From positions 434,001-498,000 of the forward strand of contig NZ_JACSZW010000003.1 of NCBI RefSeq assembly GCF_014472395.1: DNA of 64,000 nucleotides, in the 5' to 3' direction. Shown here in pieces: positions 37,397-45,623 of this stretch. Position numbers and translations under genes: made by a program. Numbering within the stretch: position 1 is the stretch's first letter; each line of letters opens with the position of its first letter. This DNA is from Pedobacter sp. N36a (GTDB lineage: Bacteria; Bacteroidota; Bacteroidia; Sphingobacteriales; Sphingobacteriaceae). The notes beneath the pieces were generated by a model. It was not told the DNA's origin. It did not search any database and saw nothing but the letters and a program-made list of their open reading frames with translations.

Positions 37397-38183
37397 ATAT
37401 CTAAAACGTAAAACGAATGATTTCCAACCAGAAATTGGTATCGTTTTAGGAACTGGTCTGGGTGGATTGGTAGGCGAAATAGAAGTCGCACATCAGTTGA
37501 TGTATTCCAATATCCCTAATTTCCCGATCTCTACTTTGGAATTCCATTCCGGTAAATTGATATTCGGTACATTAAACGGGAAAAGAGTTGTGGCGATGCA
37601 AGGTAGACTGCATTATTATGAAGGTTATAGCATGCAGCAGATTACTTTTCCAATCCGCGTGATGAAAGCCTTGGGAATTGCACATCTTTTCGTGTCTAAT
37701 GCTGCAGGATCTTTAAATCCTGATTTTAAAAAAGGCGATCTGATGATCATCAATGACCACATCAATCTGCAGCCAGAAAGCCCGCTTCGTGGAAGAAACG
37801 ACAGTGATATGGGACCCCGTTTCCCGGATATGAGCCAGCCATACGAAAGGTCATTCATTAAATCAGCGCTGCAAATCGCAAAAGACAATGATATTGTTTG
37901 CCACCAGGGCGTGTATGTTTCGGTAACTGGGCCAAACCTGGAAACTAAGGCAGAATACAAATATTTACGCATTATCGGCGGTGATGCCGTAGGCATGAGC
38001 ACTGTTCCAGAAGTGATTGTGGCCAGACACATGAGTATCCCGGTATTTGCGATTTCTGTATTAACTGACGAAGGTTTTCCGGAAGAATTACAACCCGTAA
38101 GTCTCGAAGAAATCATTGAAACTGCAAGAGTTGCAGAACCAAGAATGACAAAAATACTGAGCCAATTAATCTCTACGTTATAA
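37368..38183 (+). CDS. Purine-nucleoside phosphorylase (trimeric type)
   Basis: PNP splits purine ribonucleosides with phosphate to base and ribose-1-phosphate. The 271-residue product has the phosphate-binding GIVLGTGLGGLVGEI, the SNAAGSLNPDFKKGDLMII segment and the base-site AVGMSTVPEVIVARHMSIPV and LTDEGFPEEL stretches, characteristic of the trimeric PNP family. The ATG lies inside lpxK (29-base overlap). Its stop overlaps the porin ATG by one base. Confidence 0.94.
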   Translation: MFQVIHETVEYLKRKTNDFQPEIGIVLGTGLGGLVGEIEVAHQLMYSNIPNFPISTLEFHSGKLIFGTLNGKRVVAMQGRLHYYEGYSMQQITFPIRVMKALGIAHLFVSNAAGSLNPDFKKGDLMIINDHINLQPESPLRGRNDSDMGPRFPDMSQPYERSFIKSALQIAKDNDIVCHQGVYVSVTGPNLETKAEYKYLRIIGGDAVGMSTVPEVIVARHMSIPVFAISVLTDEGFPEELQPVSLEEIIETARVAEPRMTKILSQLISTL

Positions 38184-40234
38184 TGTATAAAAGCATTGCT
38201 TTATTTGTTTTTTGCTTTTTCCTGTTAGGGAGTGGGGCTTTATTTGCTCAGGATTTAAAAACGACGGTCAACGACAATAAATTACTGGATTCCTTAAGAA
38301 AGAAAGAAGAATCGGGAAAGGACTCGGTGATTTTTACTTCCCGATTTATCAGGTATACCACTTTGAAGCTGACGAAAGACAGCATTCAGACTTTGCCATT
38401 GGATACCACGCTTGCTGGATTCCAAAATTTCAGTATGATTGCCCAGCCTCGAAGACCAACTGTAGGTACAGGGAACCTTGGCCTGTCGGCTATGCCTATG
38501 TTATTCGAACCTTCAAAAACCATTGGATTTGATGCCGGATTTCACACGCTGGATTTTTATGCCATTGGTCAGGATGATATCAAATATTATCAGGCCAGAA
38601 CACCATACACCAATCTTTACTTCATCTCTGCCGGAGAAACCGAGGCGATATTTAAAGTAACCCATTCTCAGAATATCAAAAAAAACTGGAATATTGGGGC
38701 AAATTACAATAGGATCGGGGCCAATGGTTACTACCCCCGACAAAGAGGAGACCACTTAAACGCAGATCTTTTTTCCTGGTATCAAAGCCCGAATAAGCGA
38801 TATAACTTATGGGTTGCCGCGATTTTTAATACGCTGAAAGCACGTGAAAACGGTTCCATTACCAATAACAATATTTTTGGGAGCAACAACAATTCCTTTG
38901 GCTTAGACCACCTGTCTGAACCAGTTAGACTGCCGGACCCGGGGGCGGGGCGTATTTACCGTTCTAATTCTTTCATGATCAAGCAAACCTATTTTGTAGG
39001 AAGGATAGATAGTCTGGCTCAGGAGATTTCTGACAAGATTTTACCAACCAATAAAATAGCTTACACCTTTAAATACGATCAGAATGCCTATGTTTTTGAA
39101 AAGAAGGTAGCGGGTGATCAAACAGCTGTCCCTACGGGTATCGCTGACCTGTCACTTACCTACGACAGTACCCGATATATGAATGTACAAAATGAGTTTA
39201 TGTACAGCTTTTTCCTTCGTGGAAAAGGTAATTCTATCATCAAGAATGAGCTGAAAGTAGATGCCGGAATCAGACATGACTTCTATAAGTACTATCAAGG
39301 CGTGTTTTATGGAGATAAAATCTCCACGTATTATAATTACAACTCTACCTTTCAGAACATCACGCTTTTAGGTAATGCAGGTTATCGGTTTAGTAATCGT
39401 ATTGACCTGAATGTCGATTTACAGCAGATATTTCAGGGCAGAAACAGCGGAGATTTTCTATATGAAGCGAAAAGTAACGTCCTGTTGAGCAAGTCCGTAG
39501 GGCGAATCGTATTAGGGGGGTATTTTCAGAATAAGTCACCAGAAGAAGTTTATATCAGATATTTTGGCAACCATTACAACTGGAAACAAGATTTCAACCG
39601 TACAAAAACCATTAATCTGTCCTTTAAATACTTAAATGATCCACTGAATTTTGAAGCTACTGCAGCGTATTTTAGGATTAGCGATTACCTGTATTTCACC
39701 AATCCTCCTCCCGCAAATGGTGAAGCATTGGATAGTGTGTTTTTCGCAAAAAATGCAAATAACATCATACCTGCTCAGCTCAGCAGCATTAACCTGTTGA
39801 AAATTACGTTGGGTAAAAAACTGAAATTCGGTAAGTTCAACCTTGACAGTTACCTGGTTTATCAGAAGACTGATAACCCGAATATTTTGAGAACTCCGGA
39901 GCTGTACGCTTTTGCCAGTCTCTTCCTGGACCACACCTTCTTTAAAGCCTTAAAAACAAATGTAGGTTTTGACGTCCGTTACAATACACCTTATAAAAAC
40001 TATTCTTATTCTGCACCAGCAGGACAGTTTTACGTAGGGGAAGGTACTACATTCGATTCTACACCAATTCTGGATGTCTGGGTAAAAGCGAGTTTGAGAA
40101 AGGCGAATGTCTTTGTGAAAACAGATTATGCCAATCAGGGATTACTCTCTAAAGGATATTATTCCGTAAACCGTTATCCGATGATGGATAGGGTACTGAT
40201 TAAATTTGGGGTAAGCTGGAGCTTCTACGATTAA
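38183..40234 (+). CDS. Porin_10 family outer-membrane protein
   Basis: This 683-residue protein has a signal peptide (MYKSIALFVFCFFLLGSGALFAQ). After a periplasmic region of about 90 residues comes a large beta-barrel of aromatic-rich strands, ending RVLIKFGVSWSFYD. It resembles PF14121, the putative porin of Bacteroidota. Cargo is unknown. It overlaps the purine phosphorylase stop by one base, linking outer-membrane, lipid A and nucleoside-salvage genes in one unit. It is convergent with the next gene, and no terminator was found in the 12-nt gap. Confidence 0.82.
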   Translation: MYKSIALFVFCFFLLGSGALFAQDLKTTVNDNKLLDSLRKKEESGKDSVIFTSRFIRYTTLKLTKDSIQTLPLDTTLAGFQNFSMIAQPRRPTVGTGNLGLSAMPMLFEPSKTIGFDAGFHTLDFYAIGQDDIKYYQARTPYTNLYFISAGETEAIFKVTHSQNIKKNWNIGANYNRIGANGYYPRQRGDHLNADLFSWYQSPNKRYNLWVAAIFNTLKARENGSITNNNIFGSNNNSFGLDHLSEPVRLPDPGAGRIYRSNSFMIKQTYFVGRIDSLAQEISDKILPTNKIAYTFKYDQNAYVFEKKVAGDQTAVPTGIADLSLTYDSTRYMNVQNEFMYSFFLRGKGNSIIKNELKVDAGIRHDFYKYYQGVFYGDKISTYYNYNSTFQNITLLGNAGYRFSNRIDLNVDLQQIFQGRNSGDFLYEAKSNVLLSKSVGRIVLGGYFQNKSPEEVYIRYFGNHYNWKQDFNRTKTINLSFKYLNDPLNFEATAAYFRISDYLYFTNPPPANGEALDSVFFAKNANNIIPAQLSSINLLKITLGKKLKFGKFNLDSYLVYQKTDNPNILRTPELYAFASLFLDHTFFKALKTNVGFDVRYNTPYKNYSYSAPAGQFYVGEGTTFDSTPILDVWVKASLRKANVFVKTDYANQGLLSKGYYSVNRYPMMDRVLIKFGVSWSFYD

Positions 40235-40246
40235 GTCAAATAAATA

Positions 40247-41509
40247 TTATGTTTTCTGCGGTTTCTTTTTAGCCGCAGGAAACAAAACATTGTTCAGAAT
40301 GAGTCTGTAGCCCGCTGAGTTGGGATGCAGGTTTAAATCTGTCGGCGGATCACCTACCGCATGCTGATAGTCCTCCGGATCATGGCCTCCATAAAAGGTA
40401 AACTGCCCTTTGCCAATCTCCCCATTCAGGTACCGCACTTCTTCTGCACCTTTATTTTCCCCCAATACAGTGATATTTGGCTTTACCACGGATTTTCGGA
40501 AAGCGGTCGTCTGCCCCATAAATCCTTTGATCACCTTTTCGTGATTCTGAGTTAACATGGTAGGTACCAGGTCCCATTTCGCAGAAAACTCAAATAGGGT
40601 AAAAAAATCGTTGCGCTGAACAAGCGTTCTGGTTTGAGTAGCATCAATGTCTGAAAATTCGTAATTATTAGGATTGGTGTCAAGTTTGAAGTTTTGAAAA
40701 GCAAAGGTTTTCTTATAGTCTATTTTCGATTGCGCCTGTGGATCTGCGCCGTCACCATCAAACATACTTTCGCAAATGTCTACCCCCTCAGCGCTCAACG
40801 CAATGTCGTAGCTGTCTGTGGCGGAGCACATGGCGAATAAAAATCCTCCGCCAGCACAAAATTCTTTAATCCTTTTGGCCACTGCCAGCTTCATTTCCGA
40901 CACCTTATTGAAGCCGTTTCTTTTGGCGGCGGCTTCCTGATTTTTAACATCTTCCCGATACCATCCCGCATTGCGGAAAGAACTCCAGAAACGGCCGTAT
41001 TGTCCCGTAAAATCTTCATGGTGCAAATGCAGCCAATCATAGCCCGCCAGTTTGTCTTTTAGCACCTCATCATCATACACCACATCATAAGGAATTTCCG
41101 CATACCTCAATACCATCGTGACCGCATCATCCCATGGAAGTTTACTTTTTGGCGAATAAACGGCGATTTTTGGTGATTTCTCCAGCTTAACCATTTCCAT
41201 ATTGACTTCCGGATCACTGATTTCATTGAGGATTGCCGTTACTTTTCCATCGGCCAATACCTGGTAAGAAACACCTCGGGTCTTACATTCATCTTCGATG
41301 TTTTTGTGGTACTGCAGGAGAAAACTTCCGCCTCTATAATTCAGTAACCAGCTCACTTCTGCCTTTTGCTGGATACTCCAGTAGGCAATACCATAAGCTT
41401 TAAGGTGGTTCTTCTGGTCTTCATCCATATAAACAAGAATAGATGAGGCCTTTAAGCCGAGGCTGAAAACCATTAAACACAACAGCAGGCATACTTTTTT
41501 AAGGGACAT
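40247..41509 (-). CDS. Exported amidotransferase-like protein (asparagine synthetase B by name only)
   Basis: This 420-residue protein has an N-terminal signal peptide (MSLKKVCLLLCLMVFSLGLKA). Bacteroidota homologues are labelled asparagine synthetase B. It has neither the Cys1 glutaminase start nor the AsnB P-loop SGGLDS motif. What can be seen is a glutamine-amidotransferase-like Rossmann core: GYDWLHLHHEDF and the nucleophile-elbow-like GGGFLFAMCSATDSYDIAL near residue 220. A C-terminal FTFYGGHDPEDYQH segment follows. Likely periplasmic. Function is unknown and the database name should not be trusted. Confidence 0.75.
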   Translation of the reverse strand: MSLKKVCLLLCLMVFSLGLKASSILVYMDEDQKNHLKAYGIAYWSIQQKAEVSWLLNYRGGSFLLQYHKNIEDECKTRGVSYQVLADGKVTAILNEISDPEVNMEMVKLEKSPKIAVYSPKSKLPWDDAVTMVLRYAEIPYDVVYDDEVLKDKLAGYDWLHLHHEDFTGQYGRFWSSFRNAGWYREDVKNQEAAAKRNGFNKVSEMKLAVAKRIKEFCAGGGFLFAMCSATDSYDIALSAEGVDICESMFDGDGADPQAQSKIDYKKTFAFQNFKLDTNPNNYEFSDIDATQTRTLVQRNDFFTLFEFSAKWDLVPTMLTQNHEKVIKGFMGQTTAFRKSVVKPNITVLGENKGAEEVRYLNGEIGKGQFTFYGGHDPEDYQHAVGDPPTDLNLHPNSAGYRLILNNVLFPAAKKKPQKT

Positions 41510-41565
41510 ACTTTATTGGGGTATATGCGAATGTAATTTTTTATAAACCTATAATAAAATTATTG

Positions 41566-41598
41566 TACTGAATAAACGTTTATAGACGATAATCAGTA
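41566..41598. repeat. Nested dyad upstream of the cyclophilin gene
   Basis: ATAAACGTTTAT (41572-41583) is a perfect 12-base palindrome. It is flanked by TACTGA (41566-41571) and its complement TCAGTA (41593-41598). It lies in the divergent gap between 41510 and 41675. The cyclophilin -7 box TAAATTTG is at 41649-41656. Confidence 0.4.
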
Positions 41599-41675
41599 TC
41601 CATGGCTTTTTTACCTGCAATTAATATTCAGGAGTCATTTCAATTTACTAAATTTGGCATTTACACAAAATTATC

Positions 41676-42137
41676 ATGAGCAAAGCAATAATAAAAACAG
41701 ATAAAGGTAACATGACTGTTCAGTTTTACGATCAGGATGCACCGAATGCCGTTGCTAACTTTAAGAAATTAGCTTCAGAAGGATTCTATGATGGCGTTAC
41801 TTTTCACAGGGTAATTCCTAATTTCGTGATTCAAGGTGGTTGTCCAAACTCTAAAGACCCGTCTAAAGCACATTTAGCAGGTACTGGCGGCCCAGGTTAC
41901 AAAATTGATTGTGAATTAACTGGCGAAAACCAATACCATGATCGTGGTGTATTGTCTATGGCACATGCTGGTAGAAATACTGGAGGTTCACAATTCTTTG
42001 TCTGTCACAGCAGAGACAATACGGCTCATTTAGACAGAGTACACACTTGTTTCGGAAAAGTAATAGAAAATGTTGATATTGTTGACGATATCAAACAAGG
42101 AGATAAGATTATAGGGATAGAAGTAATTGAAGACTAG
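41676..42137 (+). CDS. Cyclophilin-type peptidyl-prolyl isomerase
   Basis: This 153-residue single-domain PPIase catalyses proline isomerisation. The active-site [15 protein letters not shown] (about residues 48-62), the [12 protein letters not shown] stretch and [20 protein letters not shown] are diagnostic. There is no signal peptide, so it is cytoplasmic. It is transcribed with the DUF5606 gene 26 nt downstream, ahead of a shared terminator. Confidence 0.95.
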   Translation: MSKAIIKTDKGNMTVQFYDQDAPNAVANFKKLASEGFYDGVTFHRVIPNFVIQGGCPNSKDPSKAHLAGTGGPGYKIDCELTGENQYHDRGVLSMAHAGRNTGGSQFFVCHSRDNTAHLDRVHTCFGKVIENVDIVDDIKQGDKIIGIEVIED

Positions 42138-42163
42138 TTCTTACTTCTCAAAAACAAAATATT

Positions 42164-42700
42164 ATGAATTTAAGAGGAATCGTTGCAGTATCTGGAAGAC
42201 CAGGTCTATTTAAGCTGGTAGGACAAAATAAAGGCGGATACGTTTTAGAAAGTCTGGATGCACAAAAAGTTAAAATTGTAGCTAACATTACTACAACTAA
42301 ACTAGCGTCATTAGAAGACATTACCGTATACGGCGAAGATGACGATTTGAAGTTATTGGATGTTTTTGCAAATATCGTTGCTGCTAAAAATGTTCCTGAT
42401 GCAAAAGCGGACGCAAAAGACTTGAAAGCTTTCTTTTTAGAAGTAGCCCCAGGTCATGACCAAGAGAAAGTTTATACTTCTGATATGAAGAAAATTGTTT
42501 CTTGGTATCATTTGTTAAAGGAATTGCCACTTTTTACGGAAGCAGCTCCTGAAGCAATTGTAGATCAGGATGGCGTTAAAATTGAAGATAAATCGGATAA
42601 GAAAGTAAAAGCAAGTCCGAAACCATCTAATACAAAAGCACCAAGCAAAGCAGCTCAGCCAGCTAAAAAAGCGAGCATGACTAGCAAAAAAGGCGTTTAG
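42164..42700 (+). CDS. DUF5606 domain protein
   Basis: This 178-residue protein has an N-terminal globular domain (NLRGIVAVSGRPGLFKLVGQ, about residues 2-21; TTKLASLEDITVYGEDDDLK near 46-65) typical of DUF5606, a Bacteroidota family of unknown function. The C-terminal 35 residues are basic and Pro/Ala/Ser-rich, ending SMTSKKGV, and are likely disordered. Co-occurrence with cyclophilin may only reflect the operon. Confidence 0.8.
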   Translation: MNLRGIVAVSGRPGLFKLVGQNKGGYVLESLDAQKVKIVANITTTKLASLEDITVYGEDDDLKLLDVFANIVAAKNVPDAKADAKDLKAFFLEVAPGHDQEKVYTSDMKKIVSWYHLLKELPLFTEAAPEAIVDQDGVKIEDKSDKKVKASPKPSNTKAPSKAAQPAKKASMTSKKGV

Positions 42701-42730
42701 TCCTTATACTGGACACAATAGGTTATACAA

Positions 42731-42762
42731 AAGCCGGATCTTTATAGATCCGGCTTTTTTTT
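42731..42762 (+). terminator. Terminator after the DUF5606 gene
   Basis: AAGCCGGATC (42731-42740) and GATCCGGCTT (42747-42756) form a perfect 10-bp stem with a 6-nt loop, ending in T8. Confidence 0.94.
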
Positions 42763-42800
42763 AGCTGTCATCAGCGGGGATGAATACTTTAGTCGATAAA

Positions 42801-42929
42801 CTACAGGTAAAACCAGATCAACAGGAAAGCGATTGTTGAAATGACAATGGCAATGATGTAATTCAGGCGGTCTCTTCTCGGATTGCTCCTGTATTTGTAT
42901 TTTCTCTTAAAATCACTGGGCAATTGCAT
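42801..42929 (-). CDS. 42-residue single-pass membrane protein
   Basis: This small ORF begins MQLPSDFKRKYKYRSNPRRD and is followed by one hydrophobic helix (LNYIIAIVISTIAFLLIWFY) that ends the protein. The positive-inside pattern places the basic N-terminus in the cytoplasm with the tail in the membrane. A good AAGGAG ribosome-binding site lies six nt upstream of the ATG (plus strand CAT at 42927-42929). It sits between the DUF5606 terminator and rlmH, on the same strand as rlmH. Conservation in relatives would confirm it. Confidence 0.6.
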   Translation of the reverse strand: MQLPSDFKRKYKYRSNPRRDRLNYIIAIVISTIAFLLIWFYL

Positions 42930-42991
42930 AATAACTCCTTTTTATAAATGATGATCAATGTACTGGTTTTCCACAACACAAAACGACAGAT

Positions 42992-43465
42992 TTATTCGTG
43001 ATGGTAAGGCTCGCCTTTTAAAATACTAAAGGCGCGGTAAAGCTGCTCTACAAAGAACAAGCGCACCATCTGATGTGAAAACGTCATGTCTGATAATGAC
43101 ATACTGCCAGTGGCACGCTGATACACACTTTCATCAAAGCCATAAGGACCACCTATGACGAAAATAAGGTGCTGCACACTACCAATCATCTGTTTATTCA
43201 GGTAATTGGAAAATAGCACCGAAGTATATTTCTTCCCCTTCTCGTCCATCAGAATAACCGTGTCCAGGTTACTGATCTGTTTTAAAATCAGCTCTGCTTC
43301 TTTACTTTTCTGCTGTGCTTCTGTCAGATTTTTCGTGTTCTTGACATCAGGAATCACCAGCAGACTGAAGTTGATGTAATGTTTTAACCGCTTCAAATAT
43401 TTGTCAATTCCCTCAATCAGGTATTTGTCTTCGGTTTTACCTACAACCAATAATGTAATTTTCAT
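42992..43465 (-). CDS. rlmH: 23S rRNA (pseudouridine1915-N3)-methyltransferase
   Basis: RlmH methylates pseudouridine 1915 in 23S helix 69 of assembled ribosomes. I start at 43465 (MKITLLVVGKTEDKYLIEGI) for the normal 157 residues. The SPOUT knot motifs are visible: VILMDEKGKKYTS, HLIFVIGGPYGFDESVYQRA, and the C-terminus LYRAFSILKGEPYHHE. A TAGGTTTG -7 box on the minus strand (plus 43487-43494) overlaps the upstream codon at 43489 and supports the shorter start. Confidence 0.95.
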   Translation of the reverse strand: MKITLLVVGKTEDKYLIEGIDKYLKRLKHYINFSLLVIPDVKNTKNLTEAQQKSKEAELILKQISNLDTVILMDEKGKKYTSVLFSNYLNKQMIGSVQHLIFVIGGPYGFDESVYQRATGSMSLSDMTFSHQMVRLFFVEQLYRAFSILKGEPYHHE

Positions 43466-43666
43466 TTGTTTAATATTGTTTATCCACAAACCTACAATAA
43501 CTGCTCATCCTGTTCTTCAGCGGAGCAGCAACTCTATTTGTGATTACAGTCTGTTAAAAGGAGATGAAGACGTTAAATCGTGAATAAACACGCTAAACTG
43601 GCCCTGCTTTCCTTAGTGTATAATTCTAATCCCTATATTTATCCAATAAGAGAACATCCAAAGATA

Positions 43667-45481
43667 ATGGTAAAAACAAAAGATAGTATTTTAAAGGACT
43701 ACCAAAATAACATTGCGGCACAGGAAACACGGATTTCTGGCCTTAAAAAGAAACTCAACAACATCTCTTTCTCCAGATTAGGGTTGTTCGTTGCGGAAAT
43801 TTTGATCATCGCAGCCATCATCAATATAGGCTTTCATCCGATATTAACCTGCTTATTGGTCATTCCATTTATACTGTTTCTAATGCTCGTGAAAAAGCAA
43901 AGCGCGGTCCAGGTCGCGTTAACTTATGCCGGACAACTTTTATGGGTCTATCAGAATGAAGCCAATCAAATACTGACAGGAAAAAATGGGTATGATAGTG
44001 GGGAGCAGTACCAGGATGAACTTCATCCTTACGCTTCAGACCTTGATATCTACGGAGCTGGTTCTTTATATGCTTTCAGTAACCGTTGTAACACGGAGAG
44101 AGGGATGGACTTATTAGCAGAAAATTTAGGTAAAGCGAATGATAAGGCCACTATTTTAGCACGGCAGGAAGCGATCAAAGAACTGACAGGCCACATCGAT
44201 CAAACTTTCCATTTCCGCGCAGAATTACAAAACCACCAACCGGAACAGCTGCGGACCATTCAACGCAAATTGCTCCATGATTTACCACAGCAATTGCGCT
44301 TTACCAATAAAGCATGGCTGAAATTCTATGTGAAAATTGTTCCTTACTTATCCATGGCCCTATTTGCGGCTGCCCTGATCTTTGGCGGTGTATTATGGCA
44401 GATCGTCGGTTTATTTGCCACTTTCCATGCTGCACTATCCTTTTTGAATTTACACCACATCAATAAAGTTTATTATGGCTTTACAGGTGGTGCAAACCTA
44501 TTGACAGCCTTCTCTGGGATCATCAAATGGACAGAAGAAGTGGAATGGAAGAGCACCTACATTAAAAACCTCTTTGCCGAAAAAGAAGAGGGAATAGCGG
44601 TAAGTGCACAAATCAAACAACTCGCAAAAATTATTCAGGCCTTTGATGCACGGTTAAATGTGATTCTTGGAGGCTTTCTCAATCTATTTTTTTTATGGGA
44701 CTTGAAATGCTGCATGTACCTGGTCAAATGGCAGAGTCAATATGCAAAGCCGGTGATGAGCGGATTGGCACGCGTTAATGCATTTGAAGAACTGATTTCC
44801 TGTGCTACTATGGCTTACAACCAACCGGAATGGACTTACCCGGACCTGGAAGATAATTTTCATCTGAAAGCGGTAGCACTCGGGCATCCGCTGATTCCTG
44901 AAAGCACGCGTGTGTTAAACGATTTTCAATTGATGGTAGAACCTACGGTAGATATTGTAACAGGCTCTAATATGGCCGGAAAAAGTACTTTTTTAAGAAC
45001 TGTAGGAATCAATATGGTCCTGGCCTTTGCCGGAACACCGGTATGCGCGGATAAAATGTCTGTTTCCATCTTTCATTTGCTGTCTTATATGCGCATTAAA
45101 GATTCTTTAAATGACCAGACCTCAACCTTTAAAGCAGAGCTGAAACGCTTAAAAATGATATTAGATGCCATCAGTACTTCTTCAAATGCGCTGGTATTGA
45201 TTGATGAAATGCTGAGAGGAACCAATAGCCGCGACAAATTCCTTGGTTCTAAAGTGTTCATTGAAAAGTTAATCGAACAAAAAACACCGGCTTTATTTGC
45301 AACCCACGATCTGCAGCTGTCCGAAATGATTGCCGATTATCCAGAACAGCTGAGAAACTATCATTTTGACATTCAGATCAATGAAGGGGAAATGAACTTC
45401 GATTATAAATTAAAACATGGCCCCTGTACTACTTTTAACGCCGCTTTACTATTAAAGGAGATAGGCTTAACGTTAAATTAA
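43667..45481 (+). CDS. Membrane-anchored MutS-like ATPase
   Basis: This 604-residue protein has a MutS domain V ATPase at the C-terminus: Walker A TGSNMAGKSTFLRTVG from about residue 432, and Walker B NALVLIDEMLRGTNSRDKFL near 507. It lacks the MutS mismatch-binding N-domain. Instead it has hydrophobic helices at about 38-76 and 215-260. I prefer ATG 43667 (MVKTKDSILKDYQNNI) over GTG 43580. The family is common in Bacteroidota and its role is unknown. It is unlikely to be standard mismatch repair. Confidence 0.82.
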   Translation: MVKTKDSILKDYQNNIAAQETRISGLKKKLNNISFSRLGLFVAEILIIAAIINIGFHPILTCLLVIPFILFLMLVKKQSAVQVALTYAGQLLWVYQNEANQILTGKNGYDSGEQYQDELHPYASDLDIYGAGSLYAFSNRCNTERGMDLLAENLGKANDKATILARQEAIKELTGHIDQTFHFRAELQNHQPEQLRTIQRKLLHDLPQQLRFTNKAWLKFYVKIVPYLSMALFAAALIFGGVLWQIVGLFATFHAALSFLNLHHINKVYYGFTGGANLLTAFSGIIKWTEEVEWKSTYIKNLFAEKEEGIAVSAQIKQLAKIIQAFDARLNVILGGFLNLFFLWDLKCCMYLVKWQSQYAKPVMSGLARVNAFEELISCATMAYNQPEWTYPDLEDNFHLKAVALGHPLIPESTRVLNDFQLMVEPTVDIVTGSNMAGKSTFLRTVGINMVLAFAGTPVCADKMSVSIFHLLSYMRIKDSLNDQTSTFKAELKRLKMILDAISTSSNALVLIDEMLRGTNSRDKFLGSKVFIEKLIEQKTPALFATHDLQLSEMIADYPEQLRNYHFDIQINEGEMNFDYKLKHGPCTTFNAALLLKEIGLTLN

Positions 45482-45514
45482 CAGCTTATCCCCATATTAG
45501 CCTTTATGATAATG

Positions 45515-45595
45515 AGGATTTCAATTGAAACCTGATTTCTGATCAGATCGGAAGCTCAGGAAAAAATTGAAATCCTTATTTAAACCCTGATTTCA
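45515..45595. promoter_or_regulatory. Inverted repeat and palindromes upstream of the GH1 gene
   Basis: GGATTTCAATT (45516-45526) is exactly complementary to AATTGAAATCC (45565-45575). TCTGATCAGA (45538-45547) between them is a perfect palindrome. A related imperfect dyad, TTTCAATAGAAAT, follows near 45590. The cluster sits 30-110 nt before the GH1 ATG, so operator or leader-hairpin function is plausible. Confidence 0.5.
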
Positions 45596-45623
45596 ATAGA
45601 AATACAGTAGTTAAAGGAGAATT

